DNA of 64,000 nucleotides from Romanomermis culicivorax (GCA_963922205.1 CAWUHX010000281.1:248001-312000), one strand, 5' to 3'. Positions 34,112-45,939 are shown, counted from the stretch's first letter. The notes: a model not told the origin generated them from the letters alone. Numbers and translations: made by a program.

Positions 34112-37100
34112 ATGGTAAAATATGTTCTCAGCTTCAATCTTATCCAAATTATTGTACTTTTGACGCAACCAAGTGAGTTAAGTGCTAGTTAACTGCAGTT
34201 TAAAAGAATAGTGAGTTTTTTTACATAACTGTATGATTATTGCACCAATGTGCAATATCTAAGAATTAACGATGATGGTGATCAGGAGCTGGAATAGTGG
34301 CTGGAGGTGAAAGGGGCAATGGGAGTTCCAGTCCCTGCTTTGTGGAGAAGGCTGGCAAGTATGACATTTGCCTTTCAATCAATAAACAACAAACCACAAT
34401 TCTCCTACTCTGGCAGCAAGGTTGGTGGAGAATGGAAAACAATCTTTTTATTAGACCAAAAACCTGAAGACTCAATTAAAGTGCCTTTATGGCCTACACA
34501 ACACACAAATTGATTTGTAGAAAGTGTTTTTTAAGAAAACAAAAACGAAAATAGGGCAATAAGTACATATTTTATTGTTGATGTATTTTAATATTATGAG
34601 TTTACTGTAAGTGTAGAAATTACAAATAATACCCATTTAGCTGAATTGTGCTATACTACAAATCTTTGACATACCATATTGCGTTTGATCATTACTCAGG
34701 ATGAAGACAACCCTCGGGTATTTACTCATCATAAAGGATTTCTATGCAGAAGTTGCATAATCAATGTTTCAAGTGATAGTACTCAATCCTGCTAGGCTTG
34801 TATAATTGTAAGCACTGATACAAGCTTAGCAGAGATTTAGTGTGCCATGTAGAGAACCAGCCTACATGGGTTACAAGTTCTACAACTTGGTCAAGCTGGG
34901 AAATTTTTTTTGTGTCATTAAAAAATAAATTGTACAATTTTTAACTTTGATCTCAAATAATACACTACCAGGTGAAACTAACTGTCTATGCTGGTCGCAT
35001 CCGGAACGTGTGCAGGATGCACTCAGAATGCGATCAGCACACTATACCGGTAATAAATTTGACAGGCGATGTGCTTGTGTCACACAAAGCCAAAAAATTT
35101 TGTTGATGCTTCCCTATTACCTCCCTATGGAAAGCACACATTATTTACCAGATATAAACAAAAGGTCAATTGTTGTCATACTGTTGGTCGAAACAAAGTG
35201 CATATGCACTACACATTATGAAAAAACCAAGATTGACAGTTATTGCATGAATGTCAATTATTAAGAAAGATGAAAATATTCTTTGTGCTGCCGAAAAAGA
35301 CGTGTTCTGGACCCATTCAGGACGCATCTCGGATGCAAATTTTTGAGGGTTAGTTTCACCTGGCAGTGTGCACACATGTTGCATTAAAAAAACCCTGAAA
35401 CTTTCATGATGAAAAAATTAAAAAATTTTATATTCCAATAATTCTGCATTGTCAAGTATATTGATCACAATTTTCAGGAATTGAAACTACAGTCTGTAGA
35501 TAGAAGCCCAAAGTTCTATATCTCCCACCCTCCCACCACGCTATAATGCTAAGTTTGTAGTTGAAGTTCTTAGATTTGAATTCAATACAATCATGTTAAA
35601 GTCGTTATATGGGTCAGTAGGTTCATCCTCTAATAGTGGCCCACACATGCAATGCAGTCGATGTACCCCTTACACTGGCGTATTAACATAATTTATTCCT
35701 GAATAAAGTTGGAAAACAGACCGAATAAAGATGATAAGAGATGAAGGAATAGTTAACCAAAGGCTCAACTATTTATACGCAGAAAACGATGAGCACAGAA
35801 ATATTGATTGTCGGTGATGGACAAAAAATAATAATACACTAAAATATAGGCAAAATTAACATGCCCAAAAACTATATGCAGGTGCACCAGCATAATGTGC
35901 ATGTGTGAACACATCAGTCATGCACGCCACAGTGTTTGAGACCACATCAAGTAGTCAAATTCACAGCGATATTACATATAAAATTTTAATATTAATTTCC
36001 CACATATTACAAACACATCTTTTCACTTATTGTAACAATAAAAAGCAATGAATGTGCTAAATACATGAGTTAAAAATGTCACACACAAAGTGGTATTAAA
36101 AAAAGTCACACATAACAGGAGGATTGTCAATGAATTGGTGATTACTTAATTGTTGCTATTATTCTGTTTTATTCTCATTGTTTGTATAAATATTCGAATT
36201 TCATAAAAGATTTTTTAAAGATAAATTTCACTAGTTTATGGTCATAAAAGAAAATTTTGTAGCCATGGATTAATATGAATAAAAATATATTCAGTAAATT
36301 ATATTTTTTTTGAACATATAATTCATGTAATATTATATATAATGCATGTAATAATATTTCACCTATTTATCTGTTAACTCTTTTCCCTCATAAATTCACC
36401 TTATGTCCTGATGACCTTATTATTTTTAGCCAAAATCTATTGCAGAAAATCTTTTGATAAAGAATTGAATATAATTGTGGAATAAATGGGGCAGCCATGA
36501 CTTCCACATTGCCATGAATACATGGTGGTCATGGTTAGAACAATCATCATGTTTTTCCAATTTGTGTACTCCTAAACTATTCACAGAGCATGAGATATCC
36601 CAGCAATATTCAAGGGTTTGTAGATAGTTTTTGATGCCAACCTCACCAGACTCATCCCCTAAAGTTATCTAGGTTTGACTAATTGAGTTTCAATTCTTGT
36701 GCACATATCATTTAGAAAAGTCGCTTTTGTGGAACCAGCAGCAGTTCTATTATCTCGTCGTCAACGACCACAAAGAGCAGATCTCATGCAAGCAGGAAGT
36801 AGGCAACACCTACAAAACAGTTCCATGCCCACCAACCAATGACAGTTCCTTATCAACGGATTCTTTCAAATTTTACATAAAAAAGATTGGCCATATAGTA
36901 TTGACATATAAAGATGCTATTAAAAATATAACTGTCGACGAAGTGATGATTTTCAACAAAGCTAGTCAGCAGGCCATGACCTTGCGAGATTGGCAGAATT
37001 ATAGCTTTCCGGCCAAAGTCGAACCAGCAAGACCAGAATGTTCAGATGGGCAGCTCTTAGTTTTAACAAAGGCTCAACAAGTACAAAATTTGGTGACTAC

Positions 37101-38351
37101 ACGAGGCCGTGGTGAACCATACTTCATCGCTGGCTGGGTCTCTTGCGAACCTACATTGGGCGACCAACAACATTACAAAGGAATGTGCACTTGGAATTTG
37201 TTGACTGATGGTTTAGAATTTTTACCATTGAATGGTGTACTGCGCTTTGAGTGGGATCAACCAGAATCGGTTGTCTATCTGCTGAACTCTAATGAAAGTA
37301 CGTAATATCGAGATGTCTGTTAATTTTAGGTGCCCAAAATCACTTGGCCAGAATTTCAGAAGAATTATTCTTGGTGATGGGATAGACTACTTCACCCTTT
37401 AGCAGACTAAGCAGATGTGTTGCTAACTGAGCTTTGAGCAATGTTGATAATTCAGAAACTGTGGTTGTAGTGATGCAAGTATGTATGGGGATGAGAAGCC
37501 AGATGCACCTCTAGAATATCCCCTTGAGCCCTTGAAGTGGAGGCCCTTGGTACAGTCACCAAATGCCCAACTTCACATGGCTTGTGTATAAGAAAAATAA
37601 TGCTTAGTTACCTATAAGTAATTCACTGCAGGCTACTCTGCTTACTGTAGAATGTGTTTCAAGAATGAAAAGGTGTATTTTAATGAGCTTCAGGAGTTCA
37701 ACCTAGAAATTTGTGGCAGGTTATAGTGGTGGTTACTATTATAGTCTTTATTTCTATTAAATGCAGCTGATAGCAAATGTACTCAAATTAATTGATTAAC
37801 CTGCTACTGTTTCATTCAATTTAAATACCTCGTCCATTGTTTCAATCATTACAATCAGTATTTCACTAAAAATTCGAAATTTTCATCCATTTTTGCGCGC
37901 ACTCTTTTATTATCCCTGAAAAATTGTTGTTTCATTTCCAGAAATTTAAAGTATAATAACTACTGCATGCTGCCATGATAAAACATGAATAAAAATCAAT
38001 ATAAATAATCAGAATCACAAAAATTTTCAGGAACAAATTGTGTTTGTCGCTAACAATTGAAATATTAGTCTTAAGCCTTTCAAAAGTTACTCCATAGTAA
38101 GCAAGCTACACAGATGGTTTGAAAATTGCGGTTGTACTACTACAACATTAAGGATGGAAATGGGTTGGAACTGTTTAACATATCTACTAGGTTAAAAAGA
38201 TTATGGGGAAATGGGCTCGAAAAACATACAGCAGTTTTTGAATCCAATCAACTACCCACGGAACTGAATATTAAATTTCTTGACGAGCTCAGAAATAAGT
38301 AGATTAATTTATTCATATTGAATTTTATTTCTTGCAGCAATCGATGGATGA
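34112..38351 (+). CDS. Secreted protein gene of the same unrecognised family, paralog 2
   Basis: Exon 1 (34112-34172) is 61 nt like its paralog and encodes a signal peptide (MVKYVLSFNLIQIIVLLTQP) up to A|GTGAGT. The large exon (36721-37297) is 577 nt, exactly as in paralog 1, with WNQQQFYYLVVNDHKEQ, VTVDEVMIFNKASQQAMTLRD, PYFIAGWVSCEP and LEFLPLNGVLRFEW. It ends at A|GTACGT. The last exon (38338-38351) follows TTTCTTGCAG and adds four residues to a TGA at the same position as paralog 1. No counterpart of the 71-nt second exon was found in the 2.5-kb intron, which has received a MITE and other DNA. The gene may therefore be broken or have a diverged exon. Cysteines and N-glycosylation sites support secretion. 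Confidence 0.6.
34357..34513 (+). other. Protein-like open frame inside the intron of paralog 2
   Basis: The frame is open from 34307, and the segment from the ATG at 34357 to TGA (34511-34513) is markedly protein-like. It contains MTFAFQSINNKPQFSYSGSK, GGEWKTIFLLDQKPEDS and KVPLWPTQ. The AG acceptors nearby are not in phase with exon 1 of paralog 2. It may be a terminal exon of another gene or a retrocopy fragment. No family recognised. Confidence 0.3.
34963..35368. mobile_element. GC-iteron MITE, copy 3 (degraded)
   Basis: CACTACCAGGTGAAACTAAC starts it and GTTAGTTTCACCTGGCAGTG ends it, with TA on the left and TG on the right, so the right target base has mutated. It is 406 bp, in the same orientation as copy 1. 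Its CG iterations are largely converted to TG/CA (GGACGCATCTCGGATGC). It is the oldest-looking of the three copies. Confidence 0.8.
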
Positions 38352-39268
38352 ATTATGTTGACAAAGACCTGATCATACTTCCCAATACAGATGTGCTCGT
38401 TGTGACCAGCTGAACTGCTGTGATTCTTTAAAGCACATTTGAAACTAACATCTTAATATTCACATTCGAATCAAGACAGTTTCGGATTAGAAAGAATAAA
38501 ACTATTTTTGATTTTAATGGTTCAGTTTATTCATTGCTTTGGTCAAGTAACACATACAATATAGTTTGGAGCTAAAATGTCCAATGATTACTGTAGGTCA
38601 CTTAAAAAATTGTCCTCGAAGTAAAATCAGTAGTTCTATATATATATATATACCAAACACTATCTTCAGACGAGACAAAACGAAGTTTGCCAGCAACCGG
38701 AAGTTAGATTCTGGGTTGTGTAATAATGTTGGTTTGTAGGTGATATTCTGCATTCTAGCTGCAAGTAACATTATGAAATATGGTTCATATAGATGTTGCT
38801 GACCTCTGCTGTAGCACAAACTGGTCTAATGAACAGAAAATTTACTAGACAAAAAATCAACTTGTACATATACAAAAATGAATTACTAATCAACAATGAA
38901 AAATATATGTATGAAAGAAAATTGACGAGATTATAAACAAAATGGGACAATATGAAAGAATAACAGAGACGTGCAGAGGAAAAAATAAACATTGAAAAGT
39001 ACAGAGGAAAAAAAATAAACATGGAAAAAAGGAGAAAGTATGCAAATAATGTAAAAAAAATGTAAAATGGTGCTAAAAAAGACTAACTCTTTCAAAATAA
39101 AAGCATTCAGTTTTTCTCAAAGCTGCTTCTTGCAGGCTGTACACAAAAATAGAAACTCGCAAGGTACGTCCAGCAAGGTGTAAGAGGTGACCCAAGGTCA
39201 GTCTAGCTGCCCACATGCTCATCTGCTCTGACTAATCCTAATAATTCAAGAATACAATGATGAACATA
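38352..39268. other. No gene recognised
   Basis: This is AT-rich 3' flank of paralog 2, with a (TA)n stretch at 38637-38652 and no supported gene. Confidence 0.4.
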
Positions 39269-39276
39269 TATATTAG

Positions 39277-40115
39277 TAGAGCACGGATTTTTAAGTGCTG
39301 CACTTAATCTTTTGTTTTGATGGAATATACTTCCCATGCTTAGAAATGGTGTCTGATGCAAAAGAATGCTAATTAACAGCACTTAATTGCACTTCATTTG
39401 GGGGTCTTGCACTTAATTGCACTTAATTTAAACTTTTTGTAAAAGTTGCACCTAAATGCATAGTTTTTAATTAAAAACTTGAAAAAACATGGTTAAAAAT
39501 AACTGAAAAGTTAAAAACTTTTCAACTATTTTTAACTTTTCAACTATTTTTAACTTTTTAACTAGTTTTAACATTTTTAAAGTTAAAAACCTTTTTTTAA
39601 GTTAAAAACTTTTCAACTATTTTTAACTTTTTAAAAGTTAAAAACGTTTTCAGTTAAAAACTTGAAGAAACATAGTTAAAAACCTGAAAAATAAGGTTTA
39701 ATGAAAGATCAACAGTCGAAAATTTTCAGCGATGCGTCTGATTTTTTGAATAGATTTGCCCGTGGAAAATATACAAGCAATTTTGGCCGAAATCCTGATC
39801 TTCAATGGTTTGTTTCTGACTCCAATCCGAAATTTAAATTTAAAACGTTGTTCACGACGTAGACGTAGAATGTTTGTTTTCTCAATATAAATTAATATTG
39901 TCTGATCGCCGTCAAAGCTTAACATTTGAAAATATTGAAATGATAAATATTGTTACGTTTAATAAGTTTTTTTTCAACTAAACTTGACAGTTTGCTGCCA
40001 TTAAAACGTCTTTTTGCAATTTATTAAGGCCAAAAATTAGTATAAAATTGGTTTTTTTTGCACTCTAGTGTGCACTTAATTTGGACTTTTCTTGCACTTA
40101 AGAATCCATGCTCTA
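39277..40115 (+). mobile_element. hAT deletion derivative, copy 1
   Basis: The termini TAGAGCACGGATTTTTAAGTGC and the inverse (GCACTTAAGAATCCATGCTCTA) lie between perfect 8-bp duplications TATATTAG (39269-39276, 40116-40123), the hAT signature. Subterminal GCACTTAAT words and a dense TTAAAAACTTTTCAAC array fill the ends. Near 39870-39950 a broken frame reads LILSDRRQSLTFENIEM, the C-terminal dimerisation region of hAT transposases. The element is therefore a shrunken former autonomous copy. Copy 2 lies inverted at 47123-48005. Confidence 0.9.
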
Positions 40116-40123
40116 TATATTAG

Positions 40124-40560
40124 GCATCCTCAATCTATTCCAAGTTTTGAGATTATGAAAATTAGGCAATATTCAGCAAATGATGCGATAAACAATGCAA
40201 CTTTTGTCATTATTTGGCTGAGTAATGGCGTCCTGTTGTCCTTCAATTTTGAATAGAAGGAATGAACACTACCTTGAGAACATTGCTCGCACAATCATTG
40301 ACTGACAATGAGGTGAACACCAGTTTTGGCAATGCATTCCAACATTTTCTGAATGGGAGTGGTATCAAATCTTCAGGAAGAGCTTATCAAGAGGATTTGG
40401 AAGATGTAGGTTATATTACAATAAAAGAACTTACAATGAAGAAATAATTGTCCAAAAAACTTTAATATGCAAATTTGATGTAAACATGATTTCAAAATTT
40501 TCCACTGTGGAAGTAGTCAAAAGTACGCAGTTGGATGAGCTCCATATGGAAAAACCCTAG
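40124..40560. other. No firm gene
   Basis: An open frame at 40262-40447 (61 codons, opening MNTTLRTLLAQSLTDNEVNT) has moderate protein-like composition but no splice signal or family. Otherwise AT-rich. Confidence 0.25.
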
Positions 40561-40564
40561 GGCA

Positions 40565-41120
40565 AAGAACTTGAGGCAACCTGTTCTTATTGCTTGGGTA
40601 TCCAGTGGAAGCTAGGCTCAGTCCTGGGCTTGAACACTGCACCTGCAGCTACCATCTGCATGCTCTAACCAACTGTGTCAACCAAGCAACAGGAAAGGCG
40701 CTCACATTTTGCAACAAATACTAGTTTGGGTGGCTGCAGTGGCCAATCGTAACATCCATCTGCAGTCGAGTTTGATGGACCTTCAAGAGCCACCACTGTT
40801 GAGGCAAACTATTCCTGCTAGTTAGGACCTCAGTAAAAGCTAGGCTCGGACTCAGACTTGAACCCAGGATCTTGCTGCTACCATCTATACGCTCTAACCA
40901 ACTGAGCCAACTGATCAATGAAAAAGGCGCACTCAAATTACTACAAGTCCTAGTTGAAATGGTTGCTGTGACCAGCCCCAAAATCCCTTCACCATTGAGT
41001 TTGATGGACCATCGAGTGCCACCATTGTTGAGACAACTTGTTACAGTTGCTTGGGTCTCCAGTTAAAATCAGGATCAGTGTTGTGCTTGAACCCAGGACC
41101 TAGCATCCACCATCCGCAGG
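40565..41120 (-). repeat. Tandem array of tRNA-SINE family 1, about 2.5 units
   Basis: Three successive ~235-bp units each carry a tRNA-like body on the minus strand (40616-40687, 40844-40916 and a truncated one at about 41079-41120). The shared spacers are TGCAACAAATACTAGTT and TGATGGACC..AGCCACCA. The first two bodies keep the ATGGTAG anticodon loop, and in the first the anticodon stem has changed to TGCAG/CTGCA, a compensating pair. Tandem arrangement of tRNA-bearing units resembles a satellite seeded by a SINE. Confidence 0.7.
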
Positions 41121-41149
41121 CCGAGGAATGACCTGCACAATATATAGAT

Positions 41150-41741
41150 TGTTGTAGTGGTTTTCTGCCGATTTCCGTGGATTTTGCAACTTCGTGTCAT
41201 TTTTGAAGAAGCACCTGCAGGCACACCTCCCAGCAAATGTAGTGGACCATTCCAAGCTGTTTACTGTAGGTTGCGAATTCAGTAGGTGTCTGTGTGAGTT
41301 CTTTTTCATTATTAGTCACCTGCTCCCTGTGCCTTTAGTTTTGAGTTTGTCCGCACCAGAGTCTCTTTATTGACCACACCCACAGTGTGTTGTTTATATT
41401 TGTACTAGTATCATTGAACAATTAGCTCTGTAAAGCAAGTGTGTATTTTTAAATGTAGGTAAAATTGCAAGGAGAGCTTTGCTCCTCTTCTAAGAAAGTA
41501 ATTGGTTTTAACTCAAATTGGGAAACCAATGGTTTACCAAATTGGACTATCTTTATTGGGTCTAAATACTTCTCCCTTTTGTCCATTTATGGTAAGTGTG
41601 GGACGGTTGAGAGCTCGTGCATTAAGGCCGATCCCTGACTATCTCTCCAGCCTTATCTTAGATTCTTCCGGCTTACGGACTAGGACAGGTAACGGCCCGA
41701 GGGATTCTTAACCCCCCCCCCCATTCATTTTAAGTATAACA
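41150..41741 (+). mobile_element. Solo LTR, copy 5
   Basis: It starts TGTTGTAGTGGTTTTCTGCC and ends TTTTAAGTATAACA, with flanks AGAT and AGAC (one mismatch in a 4-bp duplication). It is 592 bp and closest to copy 1, sharing GTAAGTGTGGGACGG-like, GTGCATTAAGGCCGATCCCTG and CTATCTCTCC segments. A C-run of 11 lies near its 3' end. Same orientation as all other copies. Confidence 0.75.
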
Positions 41742-42505
41742 AGACAACTGCCCTGCTGCAATGATCAACCACAATGCTCGAACAAAGTTTTGGGACACTT
41801 TGTTTCACGTCACAGTTTTCTGAGGTAATCTTGAGATCTGGTGACTGCGAAGGGCTGAAACCAGTTCTGAATTGGGAGGCAAACAATTTCCTGTAGCGAG
41901 TGAAAATGCAAGAACTCAAGTACAGTTATAAGCTATCAAAAAGAAGTAAAAACTTGGAAATGCAAAAAATTTTTCAATAACCCCTTTGAAAGTTAGTTGA
42001 GAAGTTGCAGTTCTCATGTGCACAATGCTGAGGGATTGAGGTGCCAAGTGTACTGTAGTACAGAGAAGTGATCTAATTATTTCTATTGTATTTTTTTATT
42101 GTTTTTTTTGTATATTGATCTGGGGCCCATTTCTTTGTACACAGGATGATTCAGAGGTTACTCTTTGTTCTATGAAAAACAAAAACAAACTTTTTTCATA
42201 GTTTGGGTCAAATCAGTCCTGGCGATACCAGGTAAAAAATTAGCTCACAAAAAGTATTAGAAATCTTCCAAAGATCAAAATATTAATTTGATGCTTCCCA
42301 AAATTCAGTGTAAGGGGCTCAAAAATAGTAAAACAATAAAAACTATTTATTATCATGCATTTAAAATTTTCAAAATTTTCAAAATTGCAAATCATGACAT
42401 TTATAAAAATAACATTGATCATGATATTCATAAAAATTTATAAAAACACCTTTAAAATTAGAAAACACATTTAAAAATCCACATAACTTATGCAACTTAT
42501 TGTTC
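41742..42505. other. No gene recognised
   Basis: AT-rich sequence with no supported feature. Confidence 0.35.
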
Positions 42506-42509
42506 CAAT

Positions 42510-42848
42510 TTATTCCAAAAAATCATCAATAGGTTTAATCCTACTCAAAATTTTAACATAACTGTCCGATTTCAATGTCTTATTTTTGAAAACCAGACTG
42601 ATCATTCGATAGTGGTTTTTGTGTAGCAAGAAATCATGCAAGAAGATAGTCATCATTGGATCTTCGACTTCCCACAATATCGCTTGAAATGCCAAATTAA
42701 TGAACACCAAAGTGCCATTCACAAAATATGCTTCAAAGTTTTCGCCTAGCCAGCCATCAGCAGAAAGTTTACTGTAAAAATCATGTTGGTGTGGTAATAT
42801 GGCTATGATTGGGCCTGATTTATAAATCAATAATGGCATGAGCGTCAC
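42510..42848 (-). pseudogene. Coding remnant of an unrecognised gene
   Basis: A 112-codon open frame on the minus strand has strong protein-like composition, including LPHQHDFYSKLSADGWLGEN, FEAYFVNGTLVFINL and a C-terminal LSRIKPIDDFLE before a stop. It lacks an ATG in good context. It is the downstream-most of a series of minus-strand coding remnants reaching to 48894, and may be the 3' part of the same gene. No family recognised. Confidence 0.45.
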
Positions 42849-42859
42849 TTATCCTACAT

Positions 42860-43640
42860 TCTCGTCAATCAAACTTAACAAATTTGTATTGTAAATATGA
42901 ATGAGGATTTTGTCAATATTACTAACGCCATTTATGATTGTTATTTTGCCCCAATTGTAACGTCCATGCTGAAGCATTAATGTAAATACAAATTGTACAG
43001 TTTGTGATATTCATTTTCAAATATAAATTAATATTATAATCTATTGTCTCAAGGGTGTCTGGAATTCACACCCAAACATTCTCATAAATTCATGTGATGC
43101 ACTTTGTTTTGATCATCCCACACCCCATTGACCCAATTAAAGACGGACATAATTATTTCCACATTGGCACCTGGCCCTCGTAATGCACATGAGAATACAC
43201 ATTCCATAAGTACAATAATTCCCCCCAGACCCGTAAACATACCTGCCCATGTAGAAAGTACAGAAATCCCGACCCAGACAGAAGATTTAGGAGGAATGCA
43301 TGGAAAACCGAAAAATACATGAAACACTAAAAAACATAGGCAGCAAAGCATACTCCAGATTAAAAGGCATGTAAGCGTGGAAATTAGGAGTAAATTAAAG
43401 CAAGAGGCGTGGCGAAAGAAGCATACAGTAGGCGGAAACAGGTAAGCGAAGCAGCGATTGGTTAGGCCAGCTGACGGAAGCGGACCTCCCACGACGCAAG
43501 GGCGTGGATGAAAGAATCGGTATAAAAGACAGAGAAACCGGGGAAAAAGACAGACTTTATTGAGATTTATGTAAATTTTGTAAAAGAGTTTAATGCGGGA
43601 CGTGTTGTGAAGCAAAAACCATATTTTATATCATTGACGA
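42860..43640. other. Non-coding block with a TATA-like promoter signal
   Basis: 43380-43560 is richer in GC and contains GGTATAAAAGACAGAGAAAC at about 43520, a plausible core promoter on the plus strand preceded by GACCTCCCACGACGCAAGGG. It could be part of an LTR or another mobile element, but I found no termini and no second copy. The 177-codon minus-strand frame across it is unlikely to be real. Confidence 0.3.
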
Positions 43641-43652
43641 ATCTTACCTTTA

Positions 43653-44130
43653 TTACTTATTGTCATTATCGCCATCCTTGGAAACAAGTAAAAGTACACT
43701 TAGAAATCTGGTCGTTACAAAATCTACGGGTGCTACATCATCTTTGTTAGGCATTGCTTGGTGTGATTTTTTAGCCAAAACACACAAACTGTACTGGCCA
43801 TCAGTTCCTTGTTGTATCGACTTAGCCGTTTGATGCACATCGCTAAATGATGTGGAGTTGTGAGTGTAGATTTTCAGATCAAATATATGCGATCAATTGC
43901 ATTGGTTACCAAAAATTTGGAAATTGCTGCTTGCATTAACTTGACCTGTTAGGTGAGTATCAAGCTTGTTGCTATTGACGATGATTTTCATACTTGCTTG
44001 TTTCCTTAATTTCGATTGAATTTTGATCAGGATGAAGAATGACTCTTCCTTGCATTGTTTCTGTTACTAAAGTTATGAATTTATAATTTTTGATGAATTG
44101 GTCATATTTTTCTATAACATCAAATAAAGT
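43653..44130 (-). pseudogene. Coding remnant of an unrecognised gene
   Basis: Two overlapping minus-strand frames together read as one protein. The upstream part includes DVIEKYDQFIKNYKFITLVT and MQGRVILHPDQNSIEIKE. The downstream part includes NSNKLDTHLTGQVNASSNFQ, then a TGA, then FDLKIYTHNSTSFSDVHQTA and FVTTRFLSVLLLVSKDG, ending at a TAA at 43653. One frame change (about 43980-44060) and in-frame TGA codons break it. No family recognised. It belongs with the neighbouring minus-strand remnants. Confidence 0.5.
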
Positions 44131-44154
44131 TTCTCGTCACTCCAAATGAGCAAC

Positions 44155-44275
44155 CAGGCTCTTGCCCGTGTAGGGCACCCTGCTGCTGGCGAAGTCACAA
44201 TCGGGAAGTCGACATGCAAATCGATAAAGTGGACGACCAATGGCGCAGACAATTTGCATAGCAACGGAGCATCAG
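44155..44275 (-). repeat. Dispersed repeat, partner of 31550-31675
   Basis: The reverse complement (GCTCCGTTGCTATGCAAATTG, GATTTGCATGTCGACTTCCC, CAGCAGGGTGCCC) is collinear with 31550-31675. It lies between two blocks of the minus-strand coding remnants. Confidence 0.6.
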
Positions 44276-44320
44276 GACCGAAAATTATTGTGATATCATC
44301 GTCGTTTTTTATATAGTATT

Positions 44321-44350
44321 TTATTGGTTAATGCCTGCATTAACCAATAA
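44321..44350. other. Perfect 13-bp palindrome with 4-nt loop
   Basis: TTATTGGTTAATG is followed by CCTG and the exact inverse CATTAACCAATAA. It would form a hairpin in single-stranded DNA or RNA. It is not followed by a U run. Role unknown. Confidence 0.6.
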
Positions 44351-44704
44351 ACCTTTCACCAGCAACAAAGTTTTAATTTGCATAAATCATTAAGTGGTTC
44401 ATCCACTTTCTTTTTGAAATTTGTTATTTCTTAAGTATACTACTTCAGTGTTGGTGTTACGGTAAAACCAAAGGGCGGTAGGCCCAGGCGCTATTGCTTG
44501 CAGACGTCAAGTGGAAGGAAGACCATTTAAGGGATCCATCATGTAAGTTTTTTCCTGAGGATAAGTATTTCCTTCTGGGAGTCTACGAGGAGCCATTGTG
44601 AGGCCCCTTTGAGAAAAGTATGCGAGTTATCGTTGCTGCCAGGTCTGGGGGGACAGAACTGTTGAGCGATATCTGAGGCTTAGCCATGGAATAGCTCTAC
44701 CTAG

Positions 44705-45115
44705 TTAAGCCAAAACCAAACCTATCTTTCTTGAGACCCTAGGGAAAGACCTGAAGAACAGCCAAAGACTTGATTTTATATTTAAGTAAATGTCAAATAA
44801 TCTGGAAGCTATTTGTTCATTGGCTTGTTTCTCATCTGCCAGATGTTGGATGTAAGGATCAATGCCCATTTTTAAAAATTCCTGAGCGAATTTGTATGTA
44901 TATTCATCTGTCGAGGGATGAACAGTGTGATCGATTTCTTTAATTTTTTTGACTGTATTTGTTGATATTCTGACTAATGAGTATTGCAACATTGCCTATC
45001 ATCATTGCTGTAATGACCCATGGATTTAGTGCGATTATGCTGAATTAAGCTATTGCCTCCAAAACGCACATGGCCATATCAAGGGCACCAAATACTCCAA
45101 TGCTGACGGCATGGA
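44705..45115 (-). pseudogene. Coding remnant with a hydrophobic segment
   Basis: The upstream part (45115-44990) reads a hydrophobic stretch, HAVSIGVFGALDMAMCVLEA, then a TAA and LNPWVITAMMIGN. The downstream frame (44992-44705) reads DHTVHPSTDEYTYKFAQEFL, KMGIDPYIQHLADEKQANEQ and ends after SRKIGLVLA. The two are joined by one frame change. The hydrophobic part could be one or two membrane helices. No family recognised. Confidence 0.45.
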
Positions 45116-45939
45116 CAGTATTCTTCTGTTTCATCTGCTGAACGATTTGGTACTCCATATATGCATCAAAAGCTATTGTCAGGGGCAAATGACAAAATGT
45201 AGATTTCTTTTTGTAATTTTATTTGAAACACACAAAAAACTAATGAATACCTTTTCTGGCAAAAAACAAGCGTGGCGCCATTATGGGAATACGAATAACA
45301 ACACAACGACAAAGGAATTGTAATTACGATATCGATAAAATCAGTAACACGAAAATCTCCAAGTTATCAGTTGTTTAAACTATAGAATAATATGATGAAA
45401 AAGTAACAACATGGCAAATGCCGAAATTCTAGGATAAAGACGGAAAAGGATAAAAGTAAAAGAAGTAAAAACTCTAGAAGAATTTAGATATTTATATTAA
45501 AACTGGTATCCTTAGGTTATGTGGAGGAGCTATTACGGTAGGGGATTACGGTAGTTTAAGGTGTGATAAAATTAACCTAGGTTTCATTAAAGTTAAGGAA
45601 GAATAGGACTTTAGGTCGGATATTTGCATAAGATAGTTTGACTAGGTAGCTTTTGCTAAGATGAATAGTTAAGAGGTGCATTGGGGCCAAACCGCGTTAG
45701 CCAAAGGCTAATGAATCAACCACATATGCTCTGGTATAGATTTCGTAGATTTAGGATCAATGTTTTTACGAAATTTGGTCAATGTTGGAATTTTTGGGTT
45801 GGGTGGTGCTAGGAACCAGTGACAGGATTACTAATTACATAGAAAAAGAATAAAAATATAAAAACGATTAATTAACGCCAACTACAGTAACCTTTCTATA
45901 AAAATTATGCAAAATTTTCTAAAACTAATTTCTTCTTTA

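Noticed and set aside
43082-43615. A 177-codon minus-strand frame rich in Cys, Phe and Leu.
   Set aside because: Its composition is that of a T/C-biased strand, there is no recognisable domain, and a TATA-like signal and GC-rich non-coding features run through it on the other strand.
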